The notes beneath the pieces are model-generated. The model saw only the letters and a list, made by a program, of their open reading frames with translations, was not told the origin of the DNA and did not search any database. This document shows positions 23,518 through 35,450 of a DNA stretch of 64,000 bases, one piece after another (the stretch's first letter is position 1; each line of letters starts with the position of its first letter). The DNA is taken from assembly GCA_914767715.1 (NCBI GenBank), contig OU612071.1:7175493-7239492 (forward strand). The letters are read 5' to 3'. This DNA is from Membranipora membranacea. Lineage: Eukaryota; Bryozoa; Gymnolaemata; Cheilostomatida; Membraniporidae. The position numbers and the translations under genes were made by a program.

Positions 23518-25550
23518 GGTAATAATTCTACAATTGAAAAACTCCAATGTCAGCAGTCATTCTGGATATGCAAGATTCATCACTTGATAGGGGCGATGAA
23601 ATGTCTATGTTCACAGTCTGTGACCCAAAGTCAGAAAGATCGGTGTACAAGCAATATGCATTCAACCCACTGGAAATGGGAAGGCTTTCATCCCACAAAC
23701 AATAGGAATAAGACAGTTGTCAACTTAGAATGAGATATATGTATGTTTAAGGATTATCCTTTCTTGTACAAAATGAAGAAAAATAACAATCTGCTGAAAA
23801 ATAGTTTTTTTGGAGATAAAGCTTATAATTGTGCATCTTTTTTACCCTCAGACATTATTAATAATGGATACGACTGCGCTCTTTTTGAGCATGGTTGTTC
23901 TTATTCGAAATTATAATACTAAGCATGCATAAGGAAGATCATCTCTCACCAACAAAATCGACATCAAAGTTACACGTTCTGCAATAGGTTCAACATTTCC
24001 TTTAATGTTGTTTTGCATTAGAATAGATGATGTTTAAAGGAAAGAGACCCTGAAGAATATATCAAATATTGAAATAGAAATGTTTTTAGTAAATACCAAC
24101 AATTCATACAGAATCTCTTTCCCCGTTAGGAAGTTTACACTGGAATTATAGCATTCTGTCCTTCTGCACAATGCAAGCTTTCTTCCATCTGGCTTTAATT
24201 TATTAGAGGAGAGCATCCTCCATCTATCAGCTAAATACCATGCCTGCAATTAGGACTAACATTATTTCTAACTTGAAATATAATCCTTTAACCAAACATC
24301 AACAAGTAGCTTGATGCACACTGATATAAGTTATTAAGAAAAGCAAAAAGAACATTGTATGTCCAAATTAGCTGTGGTCCTAGTTCTGAGACACATAGAA
24401 GTCTGACTAATGCAAATGAGTCACAGTAAACATTATAGGAGGGAGCAGAAATCATAATAAACTAATGATGTGACATACAGATATTGATACTTAAGATTCC
24501 AAACAATGCCCAAAGGAAAATATTTTTAGTCAGGCGATTACAAAGGCATATTGCACACCTGCTCCTAATCATAGCCAACATTGTCTGCTGCTAGAGAACG
24601 CAACATTATTTGGTAGCTATCCTCATACAGCAAAATTATTCTCAATAAATTCCATTCTCTGTTGCCAGTAAATTAGCCATTAGCCATCAAGACCAGCTTA
24701 CACTGAGTAATCAATCAAGGCCAAAGAACCAAACACATGTTAAGGAGGTGACCCTTCCATACCTGGAAGAAATATAGCTCTGCAATAGTGAGAAACAGCA
24801 ATCTCAGATTGTCTTGTTCGCTTGAACAGGGTGCTTGAAATAAATAATAGAATAAACCTTATCTTCCAATAGGCCTATTTGTGTACCAAACTAAATGACA
24901 TCGAAATTATCTGCAAACAGATCCTTATTGAGAGCTTGAAAATCACTAAACATGAAAAATCGGGAAAATGGGACCACTAGATCTCAAGTCAGTGTCCCAT
25001 GCAAAGCTTCTGTGTTAAGTATATCTTTTATATGTCATATCTTCATATTGCTAGTAAGAAGGTTGAAAATGCAAAGCGAACACAATTGAAATTGAACCAA
25101 CAGTTTAATAAACTTGATTGACAATTTTGCAGGTTTAATAAGGATACAGACACATCTCGTTTGAAGACCTAGTTTGAGGCCGCTATTTTGTATCACATCT
25201 TATTCTCAATATTTTATTTTATCGTGTGAGCAATTTACAGCTTTAGACTCCAAATATTGAGGAAGTTATATGCTCTCAATCTTCCAGGGTGATCAACTTC
25301 AATTAGCATTGAGAATCAGCGGGCACACCGTGTGGGTCGTCACAACGCGTCATATTAATACTTTGATCTAGATGTCAGTATGAAGATTTGTAGGTGGAGA
25401 GAGGTGTTTTTTTATTTTATATTTTACCCCTACAAATCAGCTGGAGGTAAAATAGTTTTTCATTTTATCTGTCTACCCTGAACTCAAGTGGATGAAAATT
25501 CTATTTTGTTTTCTCTCTCCATTTCACATGCACAATGATATTAAATGGTT
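23518..25550 (-). repeat. 2-kb inverted duplication, arm 1 (without the MITEs)
   Basis: This arm is the reverse complement of 43761-46822. Shared landmarks include AAAAACTCCAATGTCAGCAG at the left end, CACACGGTGTGC/GCACACCGTGTG in the middle, and TGAAATGGAGAGAG (minus strand) at the right end. It lacks two insertions seen in the other arm: the pre-insertion sites are 23953-23957 and 23589-23596. A shared short frame (24034-24249, minus) shows many replacement changes and no clear coding constraint. The unit could be an old transposon or a segmental duplication; its termini have no obvious inverted repeats. Confidence 0.8.
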
Positions 25551-25639
25551 AATCTCTCAAACATTAATTCAACATTGAATAGAGAATTCGAACATCAATT
25601 TAGAGTGACCACAGACTGATTTCTCTTTCCTTCACTAGA

Positions 25640-26360
25640 AATTGGGTTGGAGTCTTGGAGCTAATTTAACTTGGCTAAGAGGCCTTTGATACTGATACAC
25701 CGATTTGATTACCTGATTGAGCTTCCAGGCACTATACAGATATCAAGTAGGTGCTCATACTTAAGATCAGTCACCTAAGTTAAATAACAAAAATATCAAA
25801 TGCACCTGAACACATTAATAAATAGCGATTGTGTCGTACTAACATCTAAAGATAATATTGACTTTGTGGTGCAAGAGCATTGTCTCAAAACTCATCAATA
25901 GTTTTACTGTTAGAACAAGACAGGGGTCTTAGCAGGTTATCGGCAGGAACCTTCCTTAACCAGCTTGAAGGCAACTCTAATGAAGCTAAGAAAAGGTCAG
26001 GCTCAATAACAACCCCTAGTAAATTACTTTGTTGAGTAGTGGGAACCAGCTGTTCGTCGCTAGAAATTAATAAGTTAATTACCTCGTACTCACCAGAGTA
26101 CTAGTATTACCAATTGGAACCAAGTTTTAATACATTTGAGCGATCTTGTCTTTCTTCAGTGCACGAAGGGAGGCAACTCAAAATTATAACTACAAATAAA
26201 TAACACAACAATAAAGTGACATTTAGAAGTGTCCTGAGTGCAAAATTTAGAACCATTACTAGAAAATAGAACCAAATTTAAAGTAGGACGTTATAGAACC
26301 ACTATACATAGTAATAGTAAACAGCTTATACTTTAGTATAGACTAGTACCAATACCGTTC
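25640..26360 (+). repeat. Diverged dispersed repeat, copy 1 of 2
   Basis: Matches 34745-35450 in the same orientation through scattered blocks: TTCCAGGCACTA, GTATTGTCTCAA-like, GGCAGGAAC/GGCAGGAGC, CCAGCTGTTCGTC and ACAGCTTATACTTTA. Divergence with small indels marks an old repeat. No coding content was found. Confidence 0.55.
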
Positions 26361-26899
26361 CTCACACATTCCACCAATCAAAAATGTTAAAAGTGTTATA
26401 ATACCAAATGGAATATGATTGTAGTCTGGTTGCCTAGTGATAACAAGATGGCCGTGCCCATAGGTCCAGTCAAGGTCATAAGTGAGTGGTGAGTTTGAGC
26501 TTATGTTTAGCCTGTTATACTTCGCAACCCCGGGATTTGTCTCCCAACCCGATATCTGATCGACCCCCGAAAATTTTGGGTTGTAAATTCAATCCCCAAT
26601 AGGCCAGGGGGTCAGGGATACTCCCTACGCCTCTGAGTGAGTGCATCACATGATGTTTTGATTAGCTGTGTAAGAAGTAGACAATGAGCGGATTAACTTA
26701 AACTAAGCGAAAAATCAAAATAATTAGAGAACAGCAATAAATTAGTACGTCTGATAAAATTCTCTCATTGTGTATTATGTTATGTTATGTTATGTTTGTA
26801 TTGTTGTTCCTCCTTTATGCCAAAGAGAAGGCTTTGGTTTTTTAACGCTAATTTATGATAATAATTTCCTGAGGTGATTCTTTGTGTAGGATAAAGCAG

Positions 26900-27974
26900 T
26901 ATCCTGCGAGTTACTGATGGATCGTGGGGAAGACCATGAATACTGCTCAAATCTACCTCTGCCACCAGTCTTTCCTCCCTCTACTTCAACACCAGCCTCT
27001 GTGTCATCTATATCAAGCTTGTTGTATGATTCAAGAACCACATTAGACTCCTGTGAGTTACATTTCACTGAAAAACAAACCTGTGATTTGTTATAAAAGC
27101 TAACAACAAAATGTCAATGAATAGCCTATTGGTTTGTATTGGGAACAGACTTGGTCTATTGAGAAAATGACGGCTCATGCCTATTTAACAATGAATATAT
27201 CGGTGGTCGGATTACAGTACAATAATAAATATACAGTGTATTTCTATCTTGATATTGTGAGAATGTAATTTATTCTGTGTTTTTCAGCTTACAAGCCATC
27301 TGATGCTGAGAGTAACGAGACGATGAGCAACAAATCTATACCATTAATAAACGAATTTGGAAACTCCACAGCCTATATTGTTTTCTATGATCAGTTACAG
27401 GAGCTGCTCATGCAAAGACGGTGTCCCGTTTGAGTGGGACCTATGGTGGCCACTCCACGAGAGGTTGGCTCAGCTTTGGTTGTGAGCTACCGCTGCCCAG
27501 CTGTGGTGGCTCTAGTCATTGAGAAAGCCAACCTCGAGTGGGTGGCAGGTCTGGTAAATTTGCAGGCAACGTGCTGTCTGTTACCTGCACATTTTTGAAG
27601 TGAGCAAAATCAACTTTGTGGTTTCTGATCGTACATTCCCAGCCAAACTAGATCATAATCTTCATCATACCTGGAATAACAAAAATAATACAAATTACTT
27701 ATTGTTTAGTTTCAGCTCTTCCTCTCTGAATTATTGTCCTGTTCTTTGTACCATGTATAGCAAAATCATCATACATCATATATCAAAACTTGATTATCAT
27801 GATATTTCAGTGGCAGTACATATGGGGTTACAAACAGCTTTCTGAAATGCTTTGGCATCGCCAACATCAGTAGTGAGACTTTCTACAGGTTCCAAAGTCA
27901 GTTTGTGATTCCTTCAATTAACAGACTATATGAGGAGCAGGAGCAGGCCATACTAAGTGATATGAAGAGAAGAG
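26900..27974 (+). pseudogene. Transposon-type zinc-knuckle protein, N-terminal part, broken
   Basis: Three exon remnants join in phase: one ending at about 27050 (Ser/Pro-rich, ending TLDS), one from about 27288 to 27600, and one at 27812-27974. The second gives NSTAYIVFYDQLQELL and RCPV, where the next codon, expected to be cysteine, is TGA. It continues VATPREVGSALVVSYRCP, then needs a frame change to read ESQPRVGGRS and FAGNVLSVTCTF, with a second TGA where tryptophan is expected. The third reads GSTYGVTNSFLKCFGI and SETFYRFQSQFVIPSINRLY. The pattern fits an uncharacterised invertebrate/fish family of transposon-like proteins. The C-terminal half is missing. It is a pseudogene on this evidence. 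Confidence 0.6.
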
Positions 27975-28607
27975 GTAAACATTATTTCATTGGCCAAATA
28001 GTGAACTCCGCTGAAACTTTAGTGCAGCAATTCTTTGTCTTTTGGCTGAGGAGCAAACCCCTAAGTGATGTTCACCTAATAGCATGGATTTGATTAAATA
28101 TGTCATCATGTTTTGATTTGGCCTTGTGCCGATATCAATGTTCAAATAAGGTTTATGTTTACAAACAACATTGAAGTTGAAAGTTGAAAGGACTGTTTTA
28201 TGACAGTAAATTACTGTTTGGCTGATTGACGTGTATGCAAGGATTAAAGGTGGAGCCTTAAAAATAAAAAAATAAACCACGAATGGATTTAAATCTGTCT
28301 GCTCGGCAACTTTATAAAGCTCTAGGCTAACAGCTTTGGGATCATCTGCACATGTATTTCATCCTACTGGCGGCATCGATTTTTAGCATTTCAGTTTATG
28401 GCTGGGTCAGTTTTTGTTTGCAGCAGTCTGACTCGAAATTAAACATGAATTTTTGCTGCGGTCAGTTCACAGTACTATAGTTGGTTCCCAAACAAGTTCA
28501 CATATCAGTATACACTCAGCAAAAACAGGAGGCTGTATATCAACTCATTCCAACTACCCAAATCTGTGTCAGTGCATCTCAAAGATATCAGAAGAATTCA
28601 GGTATAA

Positions 28608-28950
28608 TGTCAGCACAGAAAAAAGGAAACAAATCCAATCAGCCCAGCTTGAATTATTATGAATATTACGCTTTTCTTTGAGGTTTTCTATTTCTACATA
28701 TAGTTGCAGTTGTAAAATATGTATAAATATAATTGATAATTGATAATCTTTTGACGATCAAAGCCACTTCAGTTCAGTATAGGAGCGAACTTCATCCCCC
28801 TCTAATTACATAATATATATATATATATCATTATCACATTAATAAACGTTAACCTCACATCCTTCCTCCTTCCTTTTGGTTTGACATCAAACTATATAAT
28901 CATGATAATATACAGTCTTTGACCATTTGCAAGAACGAGTTTTGAGTCTT
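28608..28950 (+). repeat. 340-bp direct repeat, left copy
   Basis: Nearly identical to 32775-33113. It starts TGTCAGCACAGAAAAAAGGA, includes an AT microsatellite near 28808-28827, and ends GAGTTTTGAGTCTT. The two copies differ at few positions, including the AT-run length. They bracket about 3.8 kb containing the LINE. Confidence 0.85.
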
Positions 28951-29464
28951 AAAGTCAAGTCTAAGTCTAAGTCTATAAGAAGCAGGAAGCACAGGTACTC
29001 AGTCCGTAATTGACATAAAAGTTGACAACTTGAGATACCGGTAGCATATAACAATATGACATACTAATTATTGCATAAAAATCAAACATCAAAGCAAGTG
29101 TATGGTATAAAATAATGCAAACTTAAAACTTGTGCGCTGTAACTGTGTTTGTAATAATGCTGCAGGCTACATTGTAAGGATAAATTGGAGCGCAGCGTAA
29201 AACAGAAAGTTGATAAGAAATGGAGGCTCGTCGATTAGCTGGTTGGCTGTACGAGTCTTGACAAGAAAGTGGTGCATGAAATGATGACAAACAAGTCTAT
29301 ACTTAGAATGAGTGCGGTTAATAGTAATCAAGATTTACATGTAGTGAAATGTAGGGCTGTGGTTTACAAAAAAATGTCAGCATCAACATTTCTAATGGGT
29401 AAAAAACTGCTAATAGGTTATTGCGACAGCATTGCTAGATCTGAAAATTTAGCTGCATGAATCA

Positions 29465-29511
29465 GTTGGAGTGATCTATGATACTGTATCAGTATCATAG
29501 ATCACTCCAAC
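29465..29511. repeat. Perfect 22-bp palindrome at the LINE 5' junction
   Basis: Bases 29465-29486 are the exact reverse complement of 29490-29511, with a 3-base loop. The right arm leads straight into LINE-derived sequence. No flanking target duplication was seen. Confidence 0.8.
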
Positions 29512-32010
29512 CTACTATCATAAACAACACCCACCTACTCAGCTATCTGGACCATATCTCTGCTCGATAATTATGGTCAGATAATCACTGGCTGTATTTA
29601 TCATCCTCCGGATGCTGAACAAAGTGAGACAATGGATTATATAAGCTCAGAACTGTCATCGCTACTCAAATCGTATCCGCTAGCCAAATTCATCATTGCT
29701 AGTGACTTTAATCATCTACCGATAGAAGACATATGTACGCAACTTGAGATCATTAACTTAGTCGGCTTTGACACCAGACAGCAGGCCAGGTTAGACCTTA
29801 TATTGACAAACATCTCGGAATATAAGCCAGCTATAAAGCTTGCGCTGATAAGAAACAATGATCACTGCTGCCTAATTATCAATAGCAACATAGCACAAGT
29901 ACATTCGCACTACCAAGCGTATTATAAACAAAGAACGGAAAACCCAAGTTCTATGTGCTATTGCTAAACAAAAGTGGGGTGATGTGTTTTCAGCTCCAAC
30001 AGTTCATTCAAAGGTTGAGCTCTTTCATCAGGCTGTCAAAAACATTCTTGATCAGCATTGTCGCTTCAAAGCTGTAAAAGTTAGAAGAGATCGACCTCCA
30101 TGGATGAGCCCCAGTCTGGTGAAGCTCATACATGATAGAGAAAAGGCACATCGCAATGTAGTATGCATGTAGTAAATCGTGGAAGATCTTGAGAGCTACT
30201 GTTCAGCGCAGGGTGAGAGGGGCTAAACGATCTTATGTGCGTAACAAACTGAATTCTCAACAAAATACCAGAGAATGGTGGAACACTCTTAAATCAATTA
30301 CACACCCTAACAAACATAGCACCTCGTCATCTACACCTGTAATTAATGGCCAGCCTATGACATCACAAGCCTTCTGTGATAACATCAACTCATATTATGC
30401 TGATGTCGGAGGGGAACCAGACCCCTTCACAGAGTCCGTGTCGACCTCAAGTCAACCTCTCAGCGGAGTTAAAAGTCTTCTGAAGCGCCTCGACACCTCA
30501 AAAGCTACCTGCAACCAGGATTTTCCAACATGGGTCTTGCTAGATGCAATGGAAGATATCTGTTTGCACTGCATAATATAATTAATGCTATGCTCACTTC
30601 AACAGAATTTCCTAATAAATGGAAACAAGCACAGATAACTCCAATCCCTGAGATATCGATGCCTTCCCAGTGTAAAGACTTTAGGCCGATATCACTCCTT
30701 TACCATCTGGGAAAGCTAGCGGAGGACGTTGTCATTTACAAATTGAAATATAAGCTGACAGAGATAGTTGACGTCAACCAAGTTGCGTACCAATCTAAAA
30801 TTGGCACTGTTGATGCTGTAATGCAGCTAGTAGATGATATCACAAACGAGCTTGACAAACCGAATATCAAATGTATGCAACTGGCATCAGTAGACTTTTC
30901 TAAAGTGTTCGATCGGCTCCAGCCTGCAGTGCTGGTTGGTAAGATGAAGAGTTACGGCTTCAACCTAAATCTCATCCAGCTTGTCCAAAGCTTCCTTGAT
31001 AACAGGCAGCAGTGTGTAAAGTACAATGGCATGTATTCCAGCAACATCGACTGCAAAGTAGGCACACCACAGGGTACCAAGCTGGGGCCTATACTGTGGC
31101 TTATATACTGCAATGACTTGGCTGCCAATGGCTACTCGCATATTAAGTATGCAGACGACACGTCATTTTTCTGTGCTATGAACAATCAGGCTAGCCAAAA
31201 TAACATTGTCCCTGCTCTACGAGCCACCCAGATGTGGTCCGCTGATAACAGCATGTTGTTGAACACTACCAAAACTGCTGTCATGAATATGTCACTATGC
31301 CAGAGGTCCAAGTTTACAGAATATATACATTTTGATGGCTCTGTTATAAAACCCATGTCCTCCATTAAATTTTTAGGCGTGACAATAGACAATAAGTTAA
31401 GTTTTAACGAGCATATATCAAACATTGTGTCTAGTTGTAACTCAAGGCTTTTTCTAATACGTAAATTGAAAACCTTGGGTCTAAGTGCAGAGGGGTTGAA
31501 GCTTTTTTACACTAGCATTGTACGTTCATTAACTTGTTATGCTGCCCCTACCTGGTATACTGTTTTATCTGATTTTAATAAGCAACACCTTGAAAGCATA
31601 GAAAGATATGCAACTAGAATAATTTTACCTGAGTTTAACTACGAAGAAAGGCTTGAATCACTAGATATCCCACTACTCAATGACTTTTTGTTTCATCTAG
31701 CCTCAGCCCATTTTAGTAAGATTTTACACAATGCAACCAATCCACATCACTATCTAATTATTTTAAACACTAGCCAACGAACATCCTCTCGCGCATCATA
31801 TCCATATTTGCCTAAGAGATGTCGCACAACGAAGCAGCAGAACAGCTTTTTCAAATTTTTCATGTCATTTTATAACAACAGATTTGTGTATGTAGAGTGA
31901 TATTTTTAGTCTCATCAAAAATCTTATTTTTTTGCAAACATTCAATTTTTATCATCGCCATGATAACAGAATGTAGAATAAACGATTACGATTACCATGA
32001 CGATAACGAT
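29490..32010 (+). mobile_element. 5'-truncated non-LTR retrotransposon (Jockey/CR1-like LINE)
   Basis: A LINE second ORF truncated within the endonuclease domain. The endonuclease part shows GCIYHPPDAE, FIIASDFNHLP, LDLILTN and NDHCCLI. A connector follows (RRDRPPWMSPSLVKLIHDRE, REWWNTLKSI), then a reverse transcriptase with FRPISLL, TVDAVMQLVDDI, ASVDFSKVFDRL, GTPQGTKLGPIL and the catalytic YADD. The frame changes between 29967 and 29984, near 30180, and near 30560, so the element is dead, although 30530-31900 is one open frame over the whole transcriptase and tail. The 3' end has short near-repeats (ACGATTACGATTACC) near 31983, as in CR1/L2-type tails. Clade assignment is by motif memory only. 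Confidence 0.85.
30530..31900 (+). CDS. Reverse transcriptase frame of the LINE
   Basis: About 456 codons remain open. Motifs run in the expected order: KWKQAQITPIPE and FRPISLL (fingers), ASVDFSKVFDRL (first catalytic Asp), GTPQGTKLGPILWLIYCNDL, YADDTSFF (the paired catalytic Asp), and LGVTIDNKLSFNEHI (thumb approach). It ends in a Ser/Arg/Tyr-rich tail (TSSRASYPYLPKRC). The true protein began upstream in other frames, so the first residues here are artefactual. The catalytic residues are intact even though the whole element is not. Confidence 0.8.
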   Translation: MGLARCNGRYLFALHNIINAMLTSTEFPNKWKQAQITPIPEISMPSQCKDFRPISLLYHLGKLAEDVVIYKLKYKLTEIVDVNQVAYQSKIGTVDAVMQLVDDITNELDKPNIKCMQLASVDFSKVFDRLQPAVLVGKMKSYGFNLNLIQLVQSFLDNRQQCVKYNGMYSSNIDCKVGTPQGTKLGPILWLIYCNDLAANGYSHIKYADDTSFFCAMNNQASQNNIVPALRATQMWSADNSMLLNTTKTAVMNMSLCQRSKFTEYIHFDGSVIKPMSSIKFLGVTIDNKLSFNEHISNIVSSCNSRLFLIRKLKTLGLSAEGLKLFYTSIVRSLTCYAAPTWYTVLSDFNKQHLESIERYATRIILPEFNYEERLESLDIPLLNDFLFHLASAHFSKILHNATNPHHYLIILNTSQRTSSRASYPYLPKRCRTTKQQNSFFKFFMSFYNNRFVYVE

Positions 32011-32774
32011 ACAGTCAGCAAAAACTAATTGAAATTGAAACATGTTAGTTTGCAAGTTAAATTGAGAATTGATGAAAATCTTACCTTATCATTTAGTTGG
32101 CAGTATAATAATATCCAAGATAAAATTAGACTGAAGTAACTGGCACTGAACAGCCAAAAATGCAGCTGACTTATTTTACTATTGATATCTGCTGCTTACA
32201 ACTAGAGGTCACCAACACTATACAGGCATATCTCGTGACTGGTCTTATGTAAGAATAAGAGCTGTCTGAAAGTGAAATGTCAATGTCAAAATCATGAACT
32301 GACTTAAACAGTCTGACAACAAATCCGCAATCAAGTAGGTTGAACTTTGAATCTATGCGGTTTTATTTGAAGCAGATGATATAATTTTATTAGCTTATCC
32401 GGGCCTCATAATAAATAATGATAAGAGCCGTGAATGACCAATCTTTTGAAAGTTAAAAGCTCACAACATACAATGGTCTTCTCCTCTGACAGGGAAAGAT
32501 AACTCTGATTTTAATTGATAATACATAATTAGTTTTTGAATATATTTATAGGCATAATCATGAATGTCTATCACAGAGAGACATATGAGAAATCATGATG
32601 ACTTAAATTGTTAAGGTCTGCAGTGACTACATCTGACAGACAAATGTACATCCTGGTCAAATATGAAATTTAACAAATGACTCAAAGCATATTTTGGATA
32701 TTTCACAAACAGCGATGGAAGGGATCAATATCTGAAAATCAGAGGTCGGATTTTTGGGCAAGAGTGGGTAGTGC

Positions 32775-33113
32775 TGTCAGCACAGAAAAAAGGAAACAAC
32801 TCCAATCAGCCCAGCTTGAATTATTATAAATATTACGCTTTTCTTTGAGGTTTTCTATTTCTAAATATATTTGCAGTTGTAAAATATGTATAAATATAAT
32901 TGATAATTGATGTTCTTTTGACGATCATAGCCACTTCAGTTCAGTATAGGAGCGAACTTCATCCACCTATAATTACATAATATATATATATCATTATCAC
33001 ATTAATAAACGTTAACCTCACATCCTTCCTCCTTCTTTTTGGTTTGACATCAAACTATATAATCATGATAATATACAGTCTGTGACCGTTTGCAAGAATG
33101 AGTTTTGAGTCTT
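32775..33113 (+). repeat. 340-bp direct repeat, right copy
   Basis: Partner of 28608-28950, in the same orientation. It begins TGTCAGCACAGAAAAAAGGA and ends GAGTTTTGAGTCTT. It could be an LTR-like or transposon end, or a segmental duplication; neither copy ends in CA. Confidence 0.85.
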
Positions 33114-34744
33114 GAACTTTTAATTAACTTACAGTTTTCAACCCTTGACACACTTGGCAAGTGTATCGAAGTAGGCAAAAATGTAGTAAACACATTGGAG
33201 GCAACACCCTTGGAATACACCCAAGCCTCCTCTCCAGTCGTTCGTCTGGAGACAATAGCCCCTGATGATGGTTTCTTAATGGTCTGTCATATCTACTTAA
33301 ACTGTTTGGGAAATATACATACATAGCGACTCCAAGGATTTTAAAGACTTGTTGAAACAATGGCGTCATCTGCCACAGCATTAAACATGTCATTTCCGGA
33401 AGAATGATACTTAAAATTTAATCTTAGTTTCAGTTTTTGGCTTTTGTCAGTTTCTTTTCTTTTCTTTTTTAAATTTTTAGATTTAAGTCATGCATGTAAT
33501 GTTTAAATTATGAACCAAATTGCATAGAGAAAAATATAAAAGGGAGCAACCCAAAACTGCCACACTTGGTTACCGCAGATGCCATTAGCTCAGCTAGAAT
33601 ATAGAACAGCCTTTACAAATGACATCCATGGTCAATGGCAATTATTTGCTCTTTATAATTGTCCCTGAATGTTGCATCACATATTCATTCACTATTAGCT
33701 ATCGTGACAGCAGCAGTACAAGCTAGATATCAGTTCCATTAACTGCTGTTTCTCAAGTTGTCTTTCCCTTTTATAATGCAGGATAACTCCTGACTTTACC
33801 AGATCATGTATTATTATAAGACACTGGAAATTCCACTGTCATAAAGTAAAGACAGCCAATGAGAATGTTTGGTTTAAAATAGTCTGCGCGTCATAATAAT
33901 ACAGTCAATACAAAGGTTTGGCTTAAAATAGACTATGTCTCATAGTGCTTCAGCCAATGAGATTGTCTTGTGTACTATTTCCACATAAGATGCAATCGTG
34001 CAATCAATGATGTAAGAAAGACTGAGAGCAAAACATTTCATTTACAGGGAGAACATCACCACACCAGCGATAAAGCAGCACAAGGATGAAGGATAAGAGT
34101 CTTGGGAATGATGAAAGATTTCAGCAAGCACCACCGGAGGGTATAAAAGGAGGAAAATTCGAGTGAAAAGAAAGATAAGTGCTCACCGGATACAAAAAAA
34201 TTTTATAACAGTAGAAACATGTAGAAAAGCACTTCATTTTTTTTAATATAGATCTGATTTTAATTCAGATAAATATTTTGAGAATTAATTTTACCATGAA
34301 ATATTTTTACTCTGGATTATTCACATTTTTGAGATTGGATATATTATAAGCAAGAGGACCCAGGATATATTGGTAATTATACTTTCGTTTGAAAAGCTAA
34401 TTATCATTTATTTTAATTAATATCTTTATACTTTTACATTTTTAAATTGACATTTTGTATTTACTTCTAAATTTAGAACAAAATAAATAGTTGTATTGAC
34501 CTCAACTAAGCATCCGCTTGATTAAATTATTGAGTTGTAAACAAACACCGAGTATCAGGATTCAAAAGTCGTTAACACAGTCTTTGACCTTGCAAAATTA
34601 TCATCCTAATAAAGCATCAAGAATTTTATTATCTTTGAGTAGTCAAAGATACTTTGAACTAGAATTGCGATAGGTCAATCAAAGTATCAAGCTGAAATTA
34701 CAGCCAAATTTGAAGCGACCTAGAGCTATTCTCATTCCAAACAG

Positions 34745-35450
34745 GGAAGTGAATTGAAGTCTGTAACCTATCAATTGGTTACAAGGCCTGTGATTCTAAT
34801 GCAAGTGCCGGTGTCACCTAATTGGATTTCCAGGCACTAAACAAAGTCCAACAACCTTGTTGGAAGTCAAATCTCCACAAATAAGTGAGATTATTTATAG
34901 ATAACTACGTAATATATATATTAAACTACGAACCACAGGCTAATATTTTTTTATTGCCATGAGTTCATAAACCACATACAGTTATCAATCGCTTTATGAT
35001 GCATGAGTATTGTCTCAAGCTTATAACAAGCTTTCTGCTAGCCCAATTTAGGGATACCTGCAGTTGATTGGCAGGAGCTGCCCTTTGAATGACTAAGGAG
35101 CCAATTTTTTCCTTAGTTCAAGAGTGGTCAGACTTATAAACAATTCTAAGGGTTTCTCTAAACCTGGAAAGGGAAGCCAGCTGTTCGTCTCTTGAAATTT
35201 TGCCAAGGTTAACTGACACATTTGGTTAATTGAATGCTACCAAATTTACACACACACAGAACAAGAATTACAGCATTGAGATATTCATTCGTAGATTTTA
35301 TAGAAGGAGCAAACAACTCCAAATTGAATACACAAAGATAACTAAATTCAATAAATTACGTGTTGGAACTTGGAGTTATTCAGAGTAACTTCCTTTCTGC
35401 TCCCCACAGCTTATACTTTATATACTTTATACCTTTTATTGTTCCTCACA
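34745..35450 (+). repeat. Diverged dispersed repeat, copy 2 of 2
   Basis: Collinear with 25640-26360 through TTCCAGGCACTA, TATTGTCTCAAG, TTGGCAGGAGC, CCAGCTGTTCGTC and CACAGCTTATACTTTA. Confidence 0.55.

Noticed and set aside
24034-24249. Short frame shared by both arms of the 2-kb inverted duplication (also 45084-45332)
   Set aside because: Replacement changes are frequent (S/P, K/N, C/G, T/P and others) and no start, splice or family evidence exists; shared ancestry explains the shared frame.
27420-27440. TGA at a conserved cysteine as possible selenocysteine
   Set aside because: A frameshift and a second stop follow in the same exon, so simple decay is the better explanation.
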